Positions 40,586 through 49,350 of a stretch of DNA of 64,000 nucleotides are shown here, piece after piece. The notes beneath the pieces were generated by a model. That model did not search any database, was not told where the DNA came from, and worked only from the letters and a program-made list of their open reading frames with translations. The position numbers were made by a program, and so were the translations under genes. The DNA comes from Microbispora hainanensis (GTDB taxonomy: Bacteria; Actinomycetota; Actinomycetes; Streptosporangiales; Streptosporangiaceae). Position 1 is the first letter of the stretch. Each line of letters begins with the position of its first letter. The DNA is taken from positions 6,944,001 through 7,008,000 of the forward strand of contig NZ_CP108086.1 of assembly GCF_036186745.1 (NCBI RefSeq), read 5' to 3'.

Positions 40586-43456
40586 ATGTCCCGACGTCCG
40601 TGGCTCACGATGCTGACCACGATGGCGCTGATCACCCCAGGAGCCCTCGCGATCACGGCCTCCCCGGCGGACGCTCTGACCATCCCCGCCTCCGACTACC
40701 AGCAGGTGTCGCTCGCCTCGGGCGGCTCCGAGCTGGGTGAGGCGATGTCGCTGGCCGTGATGCCGAACCGGTCGGTCATCCACACGGCCCGTGACGGCAC
40801 GGTGCGCGTCACCGATGTCAACGGCAACACCAAGGTGGCCGGCAGGCTCAGCGTCTACACCCATGACGAGGAGGGCCTTCAAGGTGTCGCGGTCGACCCG
40901 AACTTCGCGTCGAACCGCTATGTCTGGCTCTACTACTCGCCGCGGCTGAACACGCCGAGCGGTGACGCGCCCAGCACCGGTTCGCAGTCGCAGTTCGACC
41001 AGTGGAAGGGACACCTGAACCTGTCCCGCTTCACCCTGAAGTCCGACGACACGCTCGACATGAGCAGCGAGAAGGTCGTGCTGGAGGTGCCGAACGACCG
41101 CGGGATGTGCTGTCACGTGGGCGGCGACATCGACTTCGACGCCGCCGGCAACCTTTATCTGACGACCGGCGACGACAGCAACCCGTTCGAGTCGAGCGGC
41201 TACTCCCCGCTCGACGAGCGGACCAACCGCAACCCGCAGTACGACGCCCAGCGCACGGCGGCCAACTCCAACGACCTGCGCGGCAAGCTCCTGCGGATCA
41301 AGCCGCAGCCGGACGGCAGCTACACGATCCCCAGCGGCAACATGTTCCCGCCGGGCACGGCGAACACCCGCCCGGAGATCTACGCGATGGGCTTCCGCAA
41401 CCCGTTCCGGATGAGCGTGGACAAGGCGACCGGCATCGTCTACCTGGGCGACTACGGTCCCGACGCGGGAGTGACCAACAGCAGCCGAGGGCCGAGCGGC
41501 CAGGTGGAGTTCGACCGCGTCACCGCCCCGGGCTTCTACGGCTGGCCGTACTGCACCGGCACGAACACCACGAGCGAGACGTACAACGAGTGGGACTTCG
41601 CCTCCAACAGCAGCGGGCCGAAGTACAACTGCGCGGGTGGCCCGACCAACAACTCCTTCCGCAACACCGGGCTGACCACGCTGCCGGCGGCCAAGCCGGC
41701 GTGGATCAAGTACGCCGGTGACTCGGGCTCGCCACCGGAGTTCGGCAGCGGCTCCGAGTCGCCGATGGGCGGTCCGGTCTACCGTTACGACCCGAACCTG
41801 AACTCGGCCGTCAAGTTCCCCCAGGTGCTGGACGGGCGCTTCTTCGCCGGTGAGTACGGCCGCCGCTGGATCAAGGCCATCGAGGTCAAGAGCGACGGGA
41901 ACTACGGGGAGATCTCCGCGTTCCCGTGGAGCGGCACCCAGGTGATGGACATGGCGTTCGGGCCCGACGGCGCCCTGTACGTGCTCGACTACGGCACCGG
42001 AAACAACAACCAGGCGCTGTACCGGATCGAGTACATCGGCAAGGCCAACCGCAACCCGATCGCCAAGGCCGCCGCCGACAAGACCTCGGGACAGGCTCCG
42101 CTGACCGTGAACTTCTCCTCCGCGGGCAGCTCCGACCCCGAGGGCGGCACGCTGTCGTACTCGTGGAGCTTCGGCGACGGCACGACCTCCACGGCCGCCA
42201 ACCCGAGCAAGACCTACACGACGAACGGCACCTACACCGCCACCCTCACCGTCCGCGATCCGCAGGGGCTGACCGGAAGCGCGAGTGTGATCGTGACCGT
42301 CGGCAACACCGCCCCGACGGTGACGCTGACCACCCCGGCCGACGGGCAGTTGTTCTCCTTCGGAGACACCGTGCCCTTCCAGGTCACCGTGAGCGACCCG
42401 GAGGACGGCACGATCGACTGCTCGAAGGTGACCGTCACCTACTTCCTCGGTCACGACAGCCACGCACACCAGATCACCTCCAAGAGCGGCTGCAGCGGCT
42501 CGCTGAATGTGCCGGTGGACGGCGAGCACGACTCGGCGGCCAACATCTTCGGCGTCTTCGAGGCCTCCTACACCGACGAGGACGGCCTGACCTCCACCAG
42601 TCTCCGTACGCTCCAGCCGCGCCACCGGCAGGCCGAGCACTTCGCCGCGCAGCAGGGTGTCCAGACAGCCGATCACACCGCCGCCGAGGGCGGCAAGACG
42701 GTCGGCTTCACCGACGACGGCGACTGGATCTCCTTCCAGCCCTACAACCTGGCCGGCGCGACGAGGATCACCGCCCGGGTCTCCTCGGCCGGTGCGGGCG
42801 GCCGGATCGAGGTGCGGGCGGGCTCGGTCACGGGCACGCTGCTGGGCACGGCGAACGTCGCGAGCACCGGCAGCTGGGAGACCTTCACCGACGTCTCGGC
42901 GAACCTCGGCAACGTGCCGTCCGGCACGACGACGCTCTACCTGGTTTTCCGCGGCCCGACAGGACAGGGTTACCTGTTCGATCTGGACGCCTTCACCTTC
43001 GGCACCGGCACGTCGTCCTCCCCGTCTCCGTCCCCGTCTCCCTCCCCCTCTCCGTCGTCGCCGTCGGGGAGCACGAGCGCGCTCAAGGGCGTGGCGTCGG
43101 GGCGGTGCCTGGACGTCAACGGCGCCTCACAGGCGAACGGCGCGCTGGCACAGGTCTGGGACTGCAACGGGCAGTCCAACCAGCAGTGGACCTCCACCAG
43201 TGCCGGTGAGCTGCGCGTCTACGGCAACAAGTGCCTCGACGTCAACGGCGCGGCCACGGCCGACGGCACCAGCGTGATCATCTGGGACTGCAACGGCCAG
43301 AACAACCAGAAGTGGCGGCTCAACTCCGACGGCTCCATCACCGCCGTCGGCGCCAACAAGTGCCTCGACGTCAACGGCGGCGCCACCGCCAACGGCAGCA
43401 AGGTCATCATCTGGACCTGCAACGGCCAGAACAACCAGAAATGGACCCGCGTCTGA
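40586..43456 (+). CDS. Secreted PQQ-dependent sugar dehydrogenase, PKD-CBM6-CBM13
   Basis: 956 residues. After the signal peptide (to about residue 31, PADA) a six-bladed propeller of the soluble-glucose-dehydrogenase/AA12 type spans about 35-485 (RDGTVRVTD, EEGLQGVAVDPNF, HVGGDIDFDAAGNLYLTTGD, AMGFRNPFRMSVDKATG). A PKD domain (YSWSFGDGTTST) lies at about 490-570, an Ig-like segment at 575-670, a CBM6-like domain at about 675-815 (GKTVGFTDDGDWISF), then a Ser-Pro linker and CBM13. Such enzymes oxidise sugars with PQQ or related cofactors and may feed electrons to oxidative polysaccharide cleavage. ATG follows GAAAGGAAACCG. No PQQ biosynthesis gene is in view. Confidence 0.87.
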   Translation: MSRRPWLTMLTTMALITPGALAITASPADALTIPASDYQQVSLASGGSELGEAMSLAVMPNRSVIHTARDGTVRVTDVNGNTKVAGRLSVYTHDEEGLQGVAVDPNFASNRYVWLYYSPRLNTPSGDAPSTGSQSQFDQWKGHLNLSRFTLKSDDTLDMSSEKVVLEVPNDRGMCCHVGGDIDFDAAGNLYLTTGDDSNPFESSGYSPLDERTNRNPQYDAQRTAANSNDLRGKLLRIKPQPDGSYTIPSGNMFPPGTANTRPEIYAMGFRNPFRMSVDKATGIVYLGDYGPDAGVTNSSRGPSGQVEFDRVTAPGFYGWPYCTGTNTTSETYNEWDFASNSSGPKYNCAGGPTNNSFRNTGLTTLPAAKPAWIKYAGDSGSPPEFGSGSESPMGGPVYRYDPNLNSAVKFPQVLDGRFFAGEYGRRWIKAIEVKSDGNYGEISAFPWSGTQVMDMAFGPDGALYVLDYGTGNNNQALYRIEYIGKANRNPIAKAAADKTSGQAPLTVNFSSAGSSDPEGGTLSYSWSFGDGTTSTAANPSKTYTTNGTYTATLTVRDPQGLTGSASVIVTVGNTAPTVTLTTPADGQLFSFGDTVPFQVTVSDPEDGTIDCSKVTVTYFLGHDSHAHQITSKSGCSGSLNVPVDGEHDSAANIFGVFEASYTDEDGLTSTSLRTLQPRHRQAEHFAAQQGVQTADHTAAEGGKTVGFTDDGDWISFQPYNLAGATRITARVSSAGAGGRIEVRAGSVTGTLLGTANVASTGSWETFTDVSANLGNVPSGTTTLYLVFRGPTGQGYLFDLDAFTFGTGTSSSPSPSPSPSPSPSSPSGSTSALKGVASGRCLDVNGASQANGALAQVWDCNGQSNQQWTSTSAGELRVYGNKCLDVNGAATADGTSVIIWDCNGQNNQKWRLNSDGSITAVGANKCLDVNGGATANGSKVIIWTCNGQNNQKWTRV

Positions 43457-43505
43457 GTCCACCCGGCACCACCCCCGGCCCCAGGCCGGTCACCCATTGA
43501 TGCGA

Positions 43506-43555
43506 CCGCCCGGCGCGATGCCTCTTTCATCGTCGAAAGGGGCAGCGCCGGGCGG
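43506..43555. terminator. Long hairpin between the PQQ and ThuA genes
   Basis: CCGCCCGGCGC (43506-43516) pairs with 43545-43555, and after a two-base bulge TGCCTCTTTC pairs with GAAAGGGGCA around a six-base loop: 21 paired bases in total. It can terminate the upstream gene. Because it ends 16 bases before the ThuA ATG, it might also affect translation of that gene. Confidence 0.7.
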
Positions 43556-43571
43556 CGACGGAAGGACAGCC

Positions 43572-45368
43572 ATGCTGCGACATCTGACCCCCGCCGCGCT
43601 CGGGCGCATCGCGGGGAGCGACCGGAAGACATCCGTGCTGCGACGCCTGTCGGTGACCGCGGTGGCGCTCGCCGCCGCCGCGGCGATGACCCCCGCCATC
43701 CCCGCCCACGCCGCCGCCTTCAAGGTGCTGGTGTTCTCCAAGACGGCGGCGTTCCGGCACGACTCGATCCCCCAGGGCATCCAGACCATCCGCGATCTGG
43801 GGGCCGCCAACGACTTCGCCGTCGACGCCACCGAGGACGCGAACGCCTTCACCACGTCCAACCTCGCCCAGTACAAGGCGGTGGTGTTCCTCAGCACCAC
43901 CGGTGACGTGCTGAACGACAGTCAGCAGGCCGCCTTCCAGGCGTACGTGGACGGCGGAGGCGGTTACGTGGGGGTCCACGCGGCCGCCGACACCGAGTAC
44001 GGCTGGCCATACTACGGGCAGCTGATGGGGGCCTGGTTCAACAACCACCCGGCGATCCAGCAGGCCACCGTGCGGAACGAGGACCGGGCGCACGCCGCTA
44101 CCTCTCACCTGGGCACGACCTGGTCGCGCACGGACGAGTGGTACAGCTTCCGCTCCAACCCCCGCCCGAACGTCCGGGTGCTGCAGAGCCTGGACGAGAG
44201 CAGCTACAGCGGCGGCGGCATGGGTGATCACCCGATCACCTGGTGCCACCCACAGTCCTCCGGCCGGGCCTTCTACACCGGGCTGGGACACACCCAGGAG
44301 TCGTACGCCGACTCGAACTTCCGCACCCTGCTGCTGGGCGGGATCCGGTACGCGGCCAAGGCCGTCAACGCCGACTGCCGCCCGGAGACCGGGTACACGG
44401 CGCTGTACAACGGGTCCACGACGGGCTGGTCGCAGGTCGGGCCGGGGTCGTTCACCAACAGCGACGCCACGCTGACCTCCCAGGGCGGCATGGGGATGCT
44501 GTACTACGGCGCCAAGGAGTTCCACTCCTACTCCCTCAAGCTCGACTGGAGGATGACCGGCGACTCCAACTCGGGGGTGATCGTCGGGTTCCCGCCCACG
44601 AACGACCCGAACACGGCGCTCGAAACCGGATATGAGGTGCAGATCGACGCGACCGACACCGCGGACAAGACCACGGGAGCGATCTACGGGGTCCAGTCGG
44701 CGGACATCACCGCGCGCGACGCGGCGCTGAACCCGCCCGGTCAGTGGAACACGTTCGAGCTGCTGGTGGAGGGTGAGCGGCTGCAGGTGTTCCTCAACGG
44801 CACCAAGATCAACGATTTCACCAACACCGATCCGGCCCGCTCGCTCCAGCAGGGCTACATCGGCATCCAGAACCACGGGGCGGGCAACACGGTGTCGTTC
44901 CGCAACATCCGGATCAAGGAACTCGCCGGCGCATCCCCATCCCCCTCCCCCTCCCCGTCGCCTTCTCCTTCGCCTTCGGCGGGCACGAGCGCGCTGAGAG
45001 GTGTGGCGTCGGGGCGGTGCCTGGACGTCAACGGCGCCTCGCAGGCGAACGGCGCCGCGGTGCAGATCTGGGACTGCAACGGCCAGAACAACCAGAAGTG
45101 GACCTCCACCAGCGCCGGTGAGCTGCGCGTCTACGGCAACAAGTGCCTCGACGTCAACGGCGCGGCCACGGCGAACGGCACCAGCGTGATCATCTGGGAC
45201 TGCAACGGCCAGAACAACCAGAAGTGGCGGCTCAACTCCGACGGCTCCATCACGGCCGTCGGCGCCAACAAGTGCCTGGATGTGTCCGGCGCCGGCACGG
45301 CGAACGGCACCAAGGTGCAGATCTGGACGTGCAACGGACAGAACAACCAGAAGTGGAACCGGGTCTGA
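43572..45368 (+). CDS. Secreted ThuA-3-keto-glycoside-hydrolase (DUF1080) protein with CBM13
   Basis: 598 residues from ATG 43572 with GGAAGGACAGCC upstream. Signal peptide to about residue 48 (IPAHA). A ThuA-like domain (about 50-265: VLVFSKTAAFRHDSIPQG, GGGGYVGVHAAADTEY, HPITWCHP) is followed by a concanavalin-like DUF1080 domain at about 275-470 (GYTALYNGSTTGWSQVGPG, SNSGVIVGFP, GYEVQIDA), then linker and CBM13. Both domains are linked to breakdown of 3-keto-sugars made by oxidoreductases. The neighbouring PQQ dehydrogenase makes this reading attractive. Confidence 0.85.
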   Translation: MLRHLTPAALGRIAGSDRKTSVLRRLSVTAVALAAAAAMTPAIPAHAAAFKVLVFSKTAAFRHDSIPQGIQTIRDLGAANDFAVDATEDANAFTTSNLAQYKAVVFLSTTGDVLNDSQQAAFQAYVDGGGGYVGVHAAADTEYGWPYYGQLMGAWFNNHPAIQQATVRNEDRAHAATSHLGTTWSRTDEWYSFRSNPRPNVRVLQSLDESSYSGGGMGDHPITWCHPQSSGRAFYTGLGHTQESYADSNFRTLLLGGIRYAAKAVNADCRPETGYTALYNGSTTGWSQVGPGSFTNSDATLTSQGGMGMLYYGAKEFHSYSLKLDWRMTGDSNSGVIVGFPPTNDPNTALETGYEVQIDATDTADKTTGAIYGVQSADITARDAALNPPGQWNTFELLVEGERLQVFLNGTKINDFTNTDPARSLQQGYIGIQNHGAGNTVSFRNIRIKELAGASPSPSPSPSPSPSPSAGTSALRGVASGRCLDVNGASQANGAAVQIWDCNGQNNQKWTSTSAGELRVYGNKCLDVNGAATANGTSVIIWDCNGQNNQKWRLNSDGSITAVGANKCLDVSGAGTANGTKVQIWTCNGQNNQKWNRV

Positions 45369-45374
45369 CCGGGA

Positions 45375-46367
45375 TCACCGGCGGACCTCCCGCCCGGTGC
45401 CCCGGGCGAGCTCAAGCACCTCCTCCGCGCTGAAGCGGCACTGGTCTCCCTGGACGCTCATGGCCAGGGAGGCCATCGCCGTACCCCTGCGGAGCGCGTC
45501 CTCGGGGGAATCATCGAGCACGCCCCACAGCACGCCGGCCGCGAAGGCGTCCCCGGCGCCGATCCGGTCGACCGCGACGGTGGGCAGTGCGGGGGCCGCG
45601 AAGGACTCGCCGTCCCAGTGGGCGACGGCGCCGTCGGCCCCGGCCGTCACCACGACGCGGCCGACCGCGAGCCTGTTCGCCAGCTCGTTCGCCAGCGTCG
45701 CGGGCTCGCCGGTCAGGCCGAAGAGATCGCGCGCGTCCTCGGCCCGGCAGAGCAGCAGGCCGACGTGGGGTGCCACTTCGGCGGCGAACGCGGCGGCCAC
45801 CTCCGGCGAGGACAGCGCCGATCGATAGTTGACGTCGTAGACGACCAGGGCGCCGCGCTCGTGTCCCTCGCGCGCCGCGCGCAGCACGAGCTCGTCCGAT
45901 CCCGGCGCGAGAGCGGCGGTGATGCCGGTGAGGTGAATGATCCGGGCCTCGCACACGGTGGCCCAGTCGAGATCATCGGCGCGGAGCGCGCCGAACACGG
46001 TGCCGGCCCTGTCATAGAGGACGCTCGTCGGGCGGGGCGGGGAGCCGATCTCGGCGAAGTAGAGTCCGAGGCGCTCGCCCGCCGTCCACCGCACGGTGTC
46101 GAGGACGACCCCGGCGCTCGACAGCGAGTCCGCGACCCGGTGCCCGAGCACCGAGTCGGGCAGCGCCCCCGTCCAGCGCGCGGACACGCCGACCGACGCC
46201 AGGGCGACGGCGACGTTCACCTCGGCGCCGCCGACGTGCACCCGCAACCAGCCGGAGTCGCGCAGCCGCTCGCCTGCCGGGGGCGACAGCCGCACCATGG
46301 CCTCACCCAGCGTGGATACCTGGACGCGTTCGCCGCTAACGGGGCCTTCGCTCCGTTGTTCGCGCAT
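45375..46367 (-). CDS. PfkB-family sugar kinase (2-keto-3-deoxygluconate kinase type)
   Basis: 330 residues if ATG 46367 is used (MREQRSEG), which has AGAGGGG upstream; ATG 46418 and ATG 46400 would extend it, but 46418 lies inside a likely operator. Ribokinase fold: N-terminal LGEAMVRLSPPAGERLR and the GGAEVNVAVALASVG motif, and the anion hole and catalytic Asp in DRIGAGDAFAAG near residue 270. The N-terminal pattern is that of KDG kinases. Beside a deoxyhexose pathway it may phosphorylate 2-keto-3-deoxy sugar acids. Converges on the ThuA gene with a 6-bp gap. Confidence 0.85.
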   Translation of the reverse strand: MREQRSEGPVSGERVQVSTLGEAMVRLSPPAGERLRDSGWLRVHVGGAEVNVAVALASVGVSARWTGALPDSVLGHRVADSLSSAGVVLDTVRWTAGERLGLYFAEIGSPPRPTSVLYDRAGTVFGALRADDLDWATVCEARIIHLTGITAALAPGSDELVLRAAREGHERGALVVYDVNYRSALSSPEVAAAFAAEVAPHVGLLLCRAEDARDLFGLTGEPATLANELANRLAVGRVVVTAGADGAVAHWDGESFAAPALPTVAVDRIGAGDAFAAGVLWGVLDDSPEDALRRGTAMASLAMSVQGDQCRFSAEEVLELARGTGREVRR

Positions 46368-46415
46368 GCCCGAGAACCACCCCTCTTGACGAACGTCCAT
46401 GATCGCGGGTTTCAT

Positions 46416-46428
46416 CATACCTATTATG
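46416..46428. promoter_or_regulatory. CATA-N5-TATG operator, kinase/beta-helix promoter
   Basis: CATA-CCTAT-TATG within the 96-bp space between the divergent kinase and beta-helix genes, preceded by ATCATA as at 50457. Candidate site for the GntR regulator at 57270. Confidence 0.5.
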
Positions 46429-46463
46429 TGTTACATCACATGCACCAAGGGAGCCCGAGACAA

Positions 46464-48485
46464 GTGAAACACCGCCATTTGGCCTCCCTCATCGGAAGCG
46501 TCTCCGTCGTGACCGCCGGCATCGTCGTCTGGGGCGCCGCGCCGGCGCTCGCCGTGCCGCCCCACCCCGGCCGCACCACCATCGTCGTCTCCCCGGACGG
46601 GGATGATCACAACCAGGGCACGCCGGGCAAGCCGCTGCGCACCCTGACCGCGGCGCAGGCCATGGCACGCGCGTCGGCGCGGGCCGGAAGCGCCGTGACG
46701 GTCGAGCTGAGGGACGGGACCTACCGGCTCGACGAGCCGCTGCGTTTCACCGCGGACGACTCGGGAACCAGCGCCAAGCCGGTGACCTGGACCGCCGCGA
46801 AGGGCGCGCACCCGATCATCTCGGGCGGCCGGGCCGTGACCGGCTGGACGCCGTACGACGCGGGCAAGAACATCTTCGTCGCCTCGGTGCCCAAGGGACA
46901 GGACAGCCGGCAGCTCTACAAGAACGACGCCGCGGTGCCGCGCGCGGCCATCAAGATCAACCGCAGCGACGTGACGATCACCGAATCCGGCATGGAGATC
47001 AAGAATCCCGCGCTGAACTACCTCGCGACGCTGCCGGACCAGAGCCGCATCGAGGTGGAGAGCCAGGGCTCCTTCACCGACCGGTACGCCCCCGTGCAGA
47101 GCATCAGCGGGACGACCGTCACCATGCAGCAGCCCGCATGGCAGAACAACAACTGGGGATACGACACGCTGGCGCGCCCGTTCGCGGGGGGCCAGTTGCT
47201 GCTCGAGAACTCCTACGCGTTCCTGCAGGAGGGCCAGTGGTATCTGGACCCGGCCGCCGGCAAGCTCTACTACCGCGCCGCCGCCGGTGAGGACCCGAAC
47301 GGCGCGTCGTTCGTGCTCCCCTACCTCGAGTCGCTCGTGCAGATCGCGGGCGGCTACGCGAAGCCGGTGCACGACCTGACCTTCTCGGGCATCCAGTTCT
47401 CGCACTCGACCTGGCTGTCGCCCGGCTCGCCGATCGGCTACGCCGACCAGCAGAACGGCGCCTTCATCCCGAAGGCCTACCCGCAGCCCGCGGACTACCT
47501 GAGCAGCTGCCAGTCGGGCTGCCCGTTGTTCGAGGGCGCGCGCAACGGCTGGAACCAGATGCCGGCGGCGGTCCAGGTGGCCGCGGCCACCCGGGTGAAG
47601 TTCACCGACAACACCTTCGCCCACCTCGGGCAGGTGGGCCTGGGCCTCGGCCTGGACGCCAACGCGAACGGAGCCGGGATCGGGCTCGGGGTCACCGAGG
47701 CGACCGTGCACCACAACCTGTTCACCGATCTCGGTGGCGCGGGGGTCGTCGCGGGCGGCGTGCAGCCGGACGCCCACCACCCGAGCGACCCGGCGATGAC
47801 CCTGCGCGACATCACGATCGACAACAACTTCGTGACCGACGTCGCGAAGGACTACAAGGAGATGTCGGGCATCCTCACCACCTACGTGGACCACGCCGTG
47901 ATCGCGCACAACGAGGTCTCCAACCTCGCGTACGACGGGATCGACACCGGCTGGGGCTGGGGCGCGAACGACGCGGGCGGCAGCCAGGACTACAAGAACC
48001 GGGGCCTGTACGCGTACCAGCCGATCTACACCACGCCGACGACCCTCAGGAACACCGAGGTGACCGGCAACCTGATCCACGGGGTGAAGAAGGTCTTCCA
48101 CGACGGCGGCAGCCTGTACAACCTGTCGGCCAACCCCGGCGCCGTGTTCAGCGGCAACTACGTCTACGACACCAACCGGACGGTGGGCCTCTACCTGGAC
48201 GAGGGCTCCCGCTACGTGACGATGAAGAACAACGTGATCCAGGACTGCGGCGTCTGGGTGTTCACGAACTCCTACGGGACGATCAACAACACCAGTGACA
48301 ACGTGCTGCAGAACAACTGGTACAACTCGGGCATCACGCAGACGCCGGACACCGACGTGCACAACAACCGGCTGATCGACAACGTCCAGGTCTCGGGCAC
48401 CGACTGGCCCGCCGAGGCCCGGCGGGTGATCGAGCAGGCCGGCCTCGAGCCCGCCCTGCGGACCTTCCCGGGGGTCACCAAGTAG
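46464..48485 (+). CDS. Secreted beta-helix glycosidase, GH141-like (possible alpha-L-fucosidase)
   Basis: 673 residues from GTG 46464 with AAGGGAGC upstream; ATG 46440 would add eight residues without a ribosome site. Signal peptide to about residue 31 (ALA-V). The rest is one parallel beta-helix protein beginning TTIVVSPDGDDHNQG, with strong similarity to the gene at 37955 throughout (SIxGxxxTMQQPxW, YADQQxGAFI, GGSLYNLSANPGA) but no linker or CBM13. GH141 includes an alpha-L-fucosidase, and the adjoining genes encode a complete-looking 6-deoxyhexose pathway, so fucose release is the favoured role. The specific activity is inference. Confidence 0.75.
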   Translation: MKHRHLASLIGSVSVVTAGIVVWGAAPALAVPPHPGRTTIVVSPDGDDHNQGTPGKPLRTLTAAQAMARASARAGSAVTVELRDGTYRLDEPLRFTADDSGTSAKPVTWTAAKGAHPIISGGRAVTGWTPYDAGKNIFVASVPKGQDSRQLYKNDAAVPRAAIKINRSDVTITESGMEIKNPALNYLATLPDQSRIEVESQGSFTDRYAPVQSISGTTVTMQQPAWQNNNWGYDTLARPFAGGQLLLENSYAFLQEGQWYLDPAAGKLYYRAAAGEDPNGASFVLPYLESLVQIAGGYAKPVHDLTFSGIQFSHSTWLSPGSPIGYADQQNGAFIPKAYPQPADYLSSCQSGCPLFEGARNGWNQMPAAVQVAAATRVKFTDNTFAHLGQVGLGLGLDANANGAGIGLGVTEATVHHNLFTDLGGAGVVAGGVQPDAHHPSDPAMTLRDITIDNNFVTDVAKDYKEMSGILTTYVDHAVIAHNEVSNLAYDGIDTGWGWGANDAGGSQDYKNRGLYAYQPIYTTPTTLRNTEVTGNLIHGVKKVFHDGGSLYNLSANPGAVFSGNYVYDTNRTVGLYLDEGSRYVTMKNNVIQDCGVWVFTNSYGTINNTSDNVLQNNWYNSGITQTPDTDVHNNRLIDNVQVSGTDWPAEARRVIEQAGLEPALRTFPGVTK

Positions 48486-48500
48486 TTCCCGGACGGCAGA

Positions 48501-48530
48501 AGGCGGGGAAGCCGTACGGCTTCCCCGCCT
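48501..48530. terminator. Bidirectional hairpin terminator
   Basis: 30-bp perfect palindrome: AGGCGGGGAAGCC, GTAC loop, and its complement; followed by TCTCTATT. Lies between the convergent beta-helix and SDR genes. Confidence 0.92.
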
Positions 48531-48564
48531 CTCTATTGGGGCGGGCCCTACGCGGGCGAGCGCG

Positions 48565-49350
48565 TCATCGCGCCAGCCATCCGCCGTCCACGGGGATGAT
48601 GGCGCCGGAGACATAGTCGGACGCCGCCGAGCTCAGGAAGACCACCGCTCCCGCGAGGTCGTCGCCGCGGCCCCAGCGTCCGGCCGGGATCCGCTCCAGG
48701 ATCGACCGCGACCGCTCGGGGTCGTCGCGGAGCGCCGCCGTGTTGTCGGTCGCGATGTAGCCCGGCGCGATGGCGTTGACGTTCACGCCCCGCCCGGCCC
48801 ACTCGTTGGCGAGAGCCTTGGTGAGGCCCGCGAGCCCCGACTTCGCGGCGGTGTATCCGGGCACGTTGATGCCGCCCTGGAAGCTCAGCATGCTCGCCGT
48901 GAACACGATCTTTCCGTAGCCGCGCTCCAGCATCGGGCGCGCGACGAGCTGCGTGAGGGCGAACTGGCTCGACAGGTCGATCTCGATGACCCGATCCCAC
49001 CACGAGAGCGGATGCTCCGCGGCGGGCGCGCGTTCGATCGTGCCCGCGTTGTTGACGAGGATGTCGGGAGCCCGTTCCGCGAGTTCGGCGCCGAGCGCCA
49101 GGACGGCGTCACGATCCGCGAAGTCGACCGCCCGGCTCTCGAACGACCGGCCGAGCGCGCGGATCGACTCGGCGACCTCGTCGTCGGGCCGCGACTGCGC
49201 GCTCACGCCGATGATGTCCGCGCCGGCGGCGGCGAGTGCCTCCGCCATGGCGCGGCCGATGCCCCGCCGGGCGCCGGTCACGACGGCGAGACGGCCGTGC
49301 AGGTCGAACAGTCCGGCGTGTCCACCCGTTCGCTCGCTCCGCTCGCTCAT
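48565..49350 (-). CDS. Short-chain dehydrogenase (KduD / 2-keto-3-deoxy-fuconate dehydrogenase type)
   Basis: 261 residues. Rossmann TGARRGIGRA, LVNNAG, catalytic Ser in TASMLS and Tyr/Lys in YTAAKSG, and the C-terminal GAIIPVDGGWLAR. The segment GGINVPGYTAAKSGLAGLTKALANEWA is characteristic of sugar-acid dehydrogenases such as KduD. In a fucose or rhamnose route it would oxidise 2-keto-3-deoxy acid to the 2,4-diketo acid. The ATG overlaps the stop of the upstream Zn-dehydrogenase gene (ATGA). The N-terminal SERSER comes from a GAGCGGAGCG low-complexity run. Confidence 0.87.
   Translation of the reverse strand: MSERSERTGGHAGLFDLHGRLAVVTGARRGIGRAMAEALAAAGADIIGVSAQSRPDDEVAESIRALGRSFESRAVDFADRDAVLALGAELAERAPDILVNNAGTIERAPAAEHPLSWWDRVIEIDLSSQFALTQLVARPMLERGYGKIVFTASMLSFQGGINVPGYTAAKSGLAGLTKALANEWAGRGVNVNAIAPGYIATDNTAALRDDPERSRSILERIPAGRWGRGDDLAGAVVFLSSAASDYVSGAIIPVDGGWLAR

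Noticed and set aside
37754..42676. A 1640-codon minus-strand open frame
   Set aside because: It lies antisense to two clear secreted enzymes, consists of Val/Gly/Arg/Asp-rich shadow sequence typical of high-GC DNA, and has no ribosome site.
46431..48614. A 727-codon minus-strand frame opposite the beta-helix gene
   Set aside because: Its composition follows from codon bias of the plus-strand gene; signal peptide and repeats on the plus strand identify the real gene.
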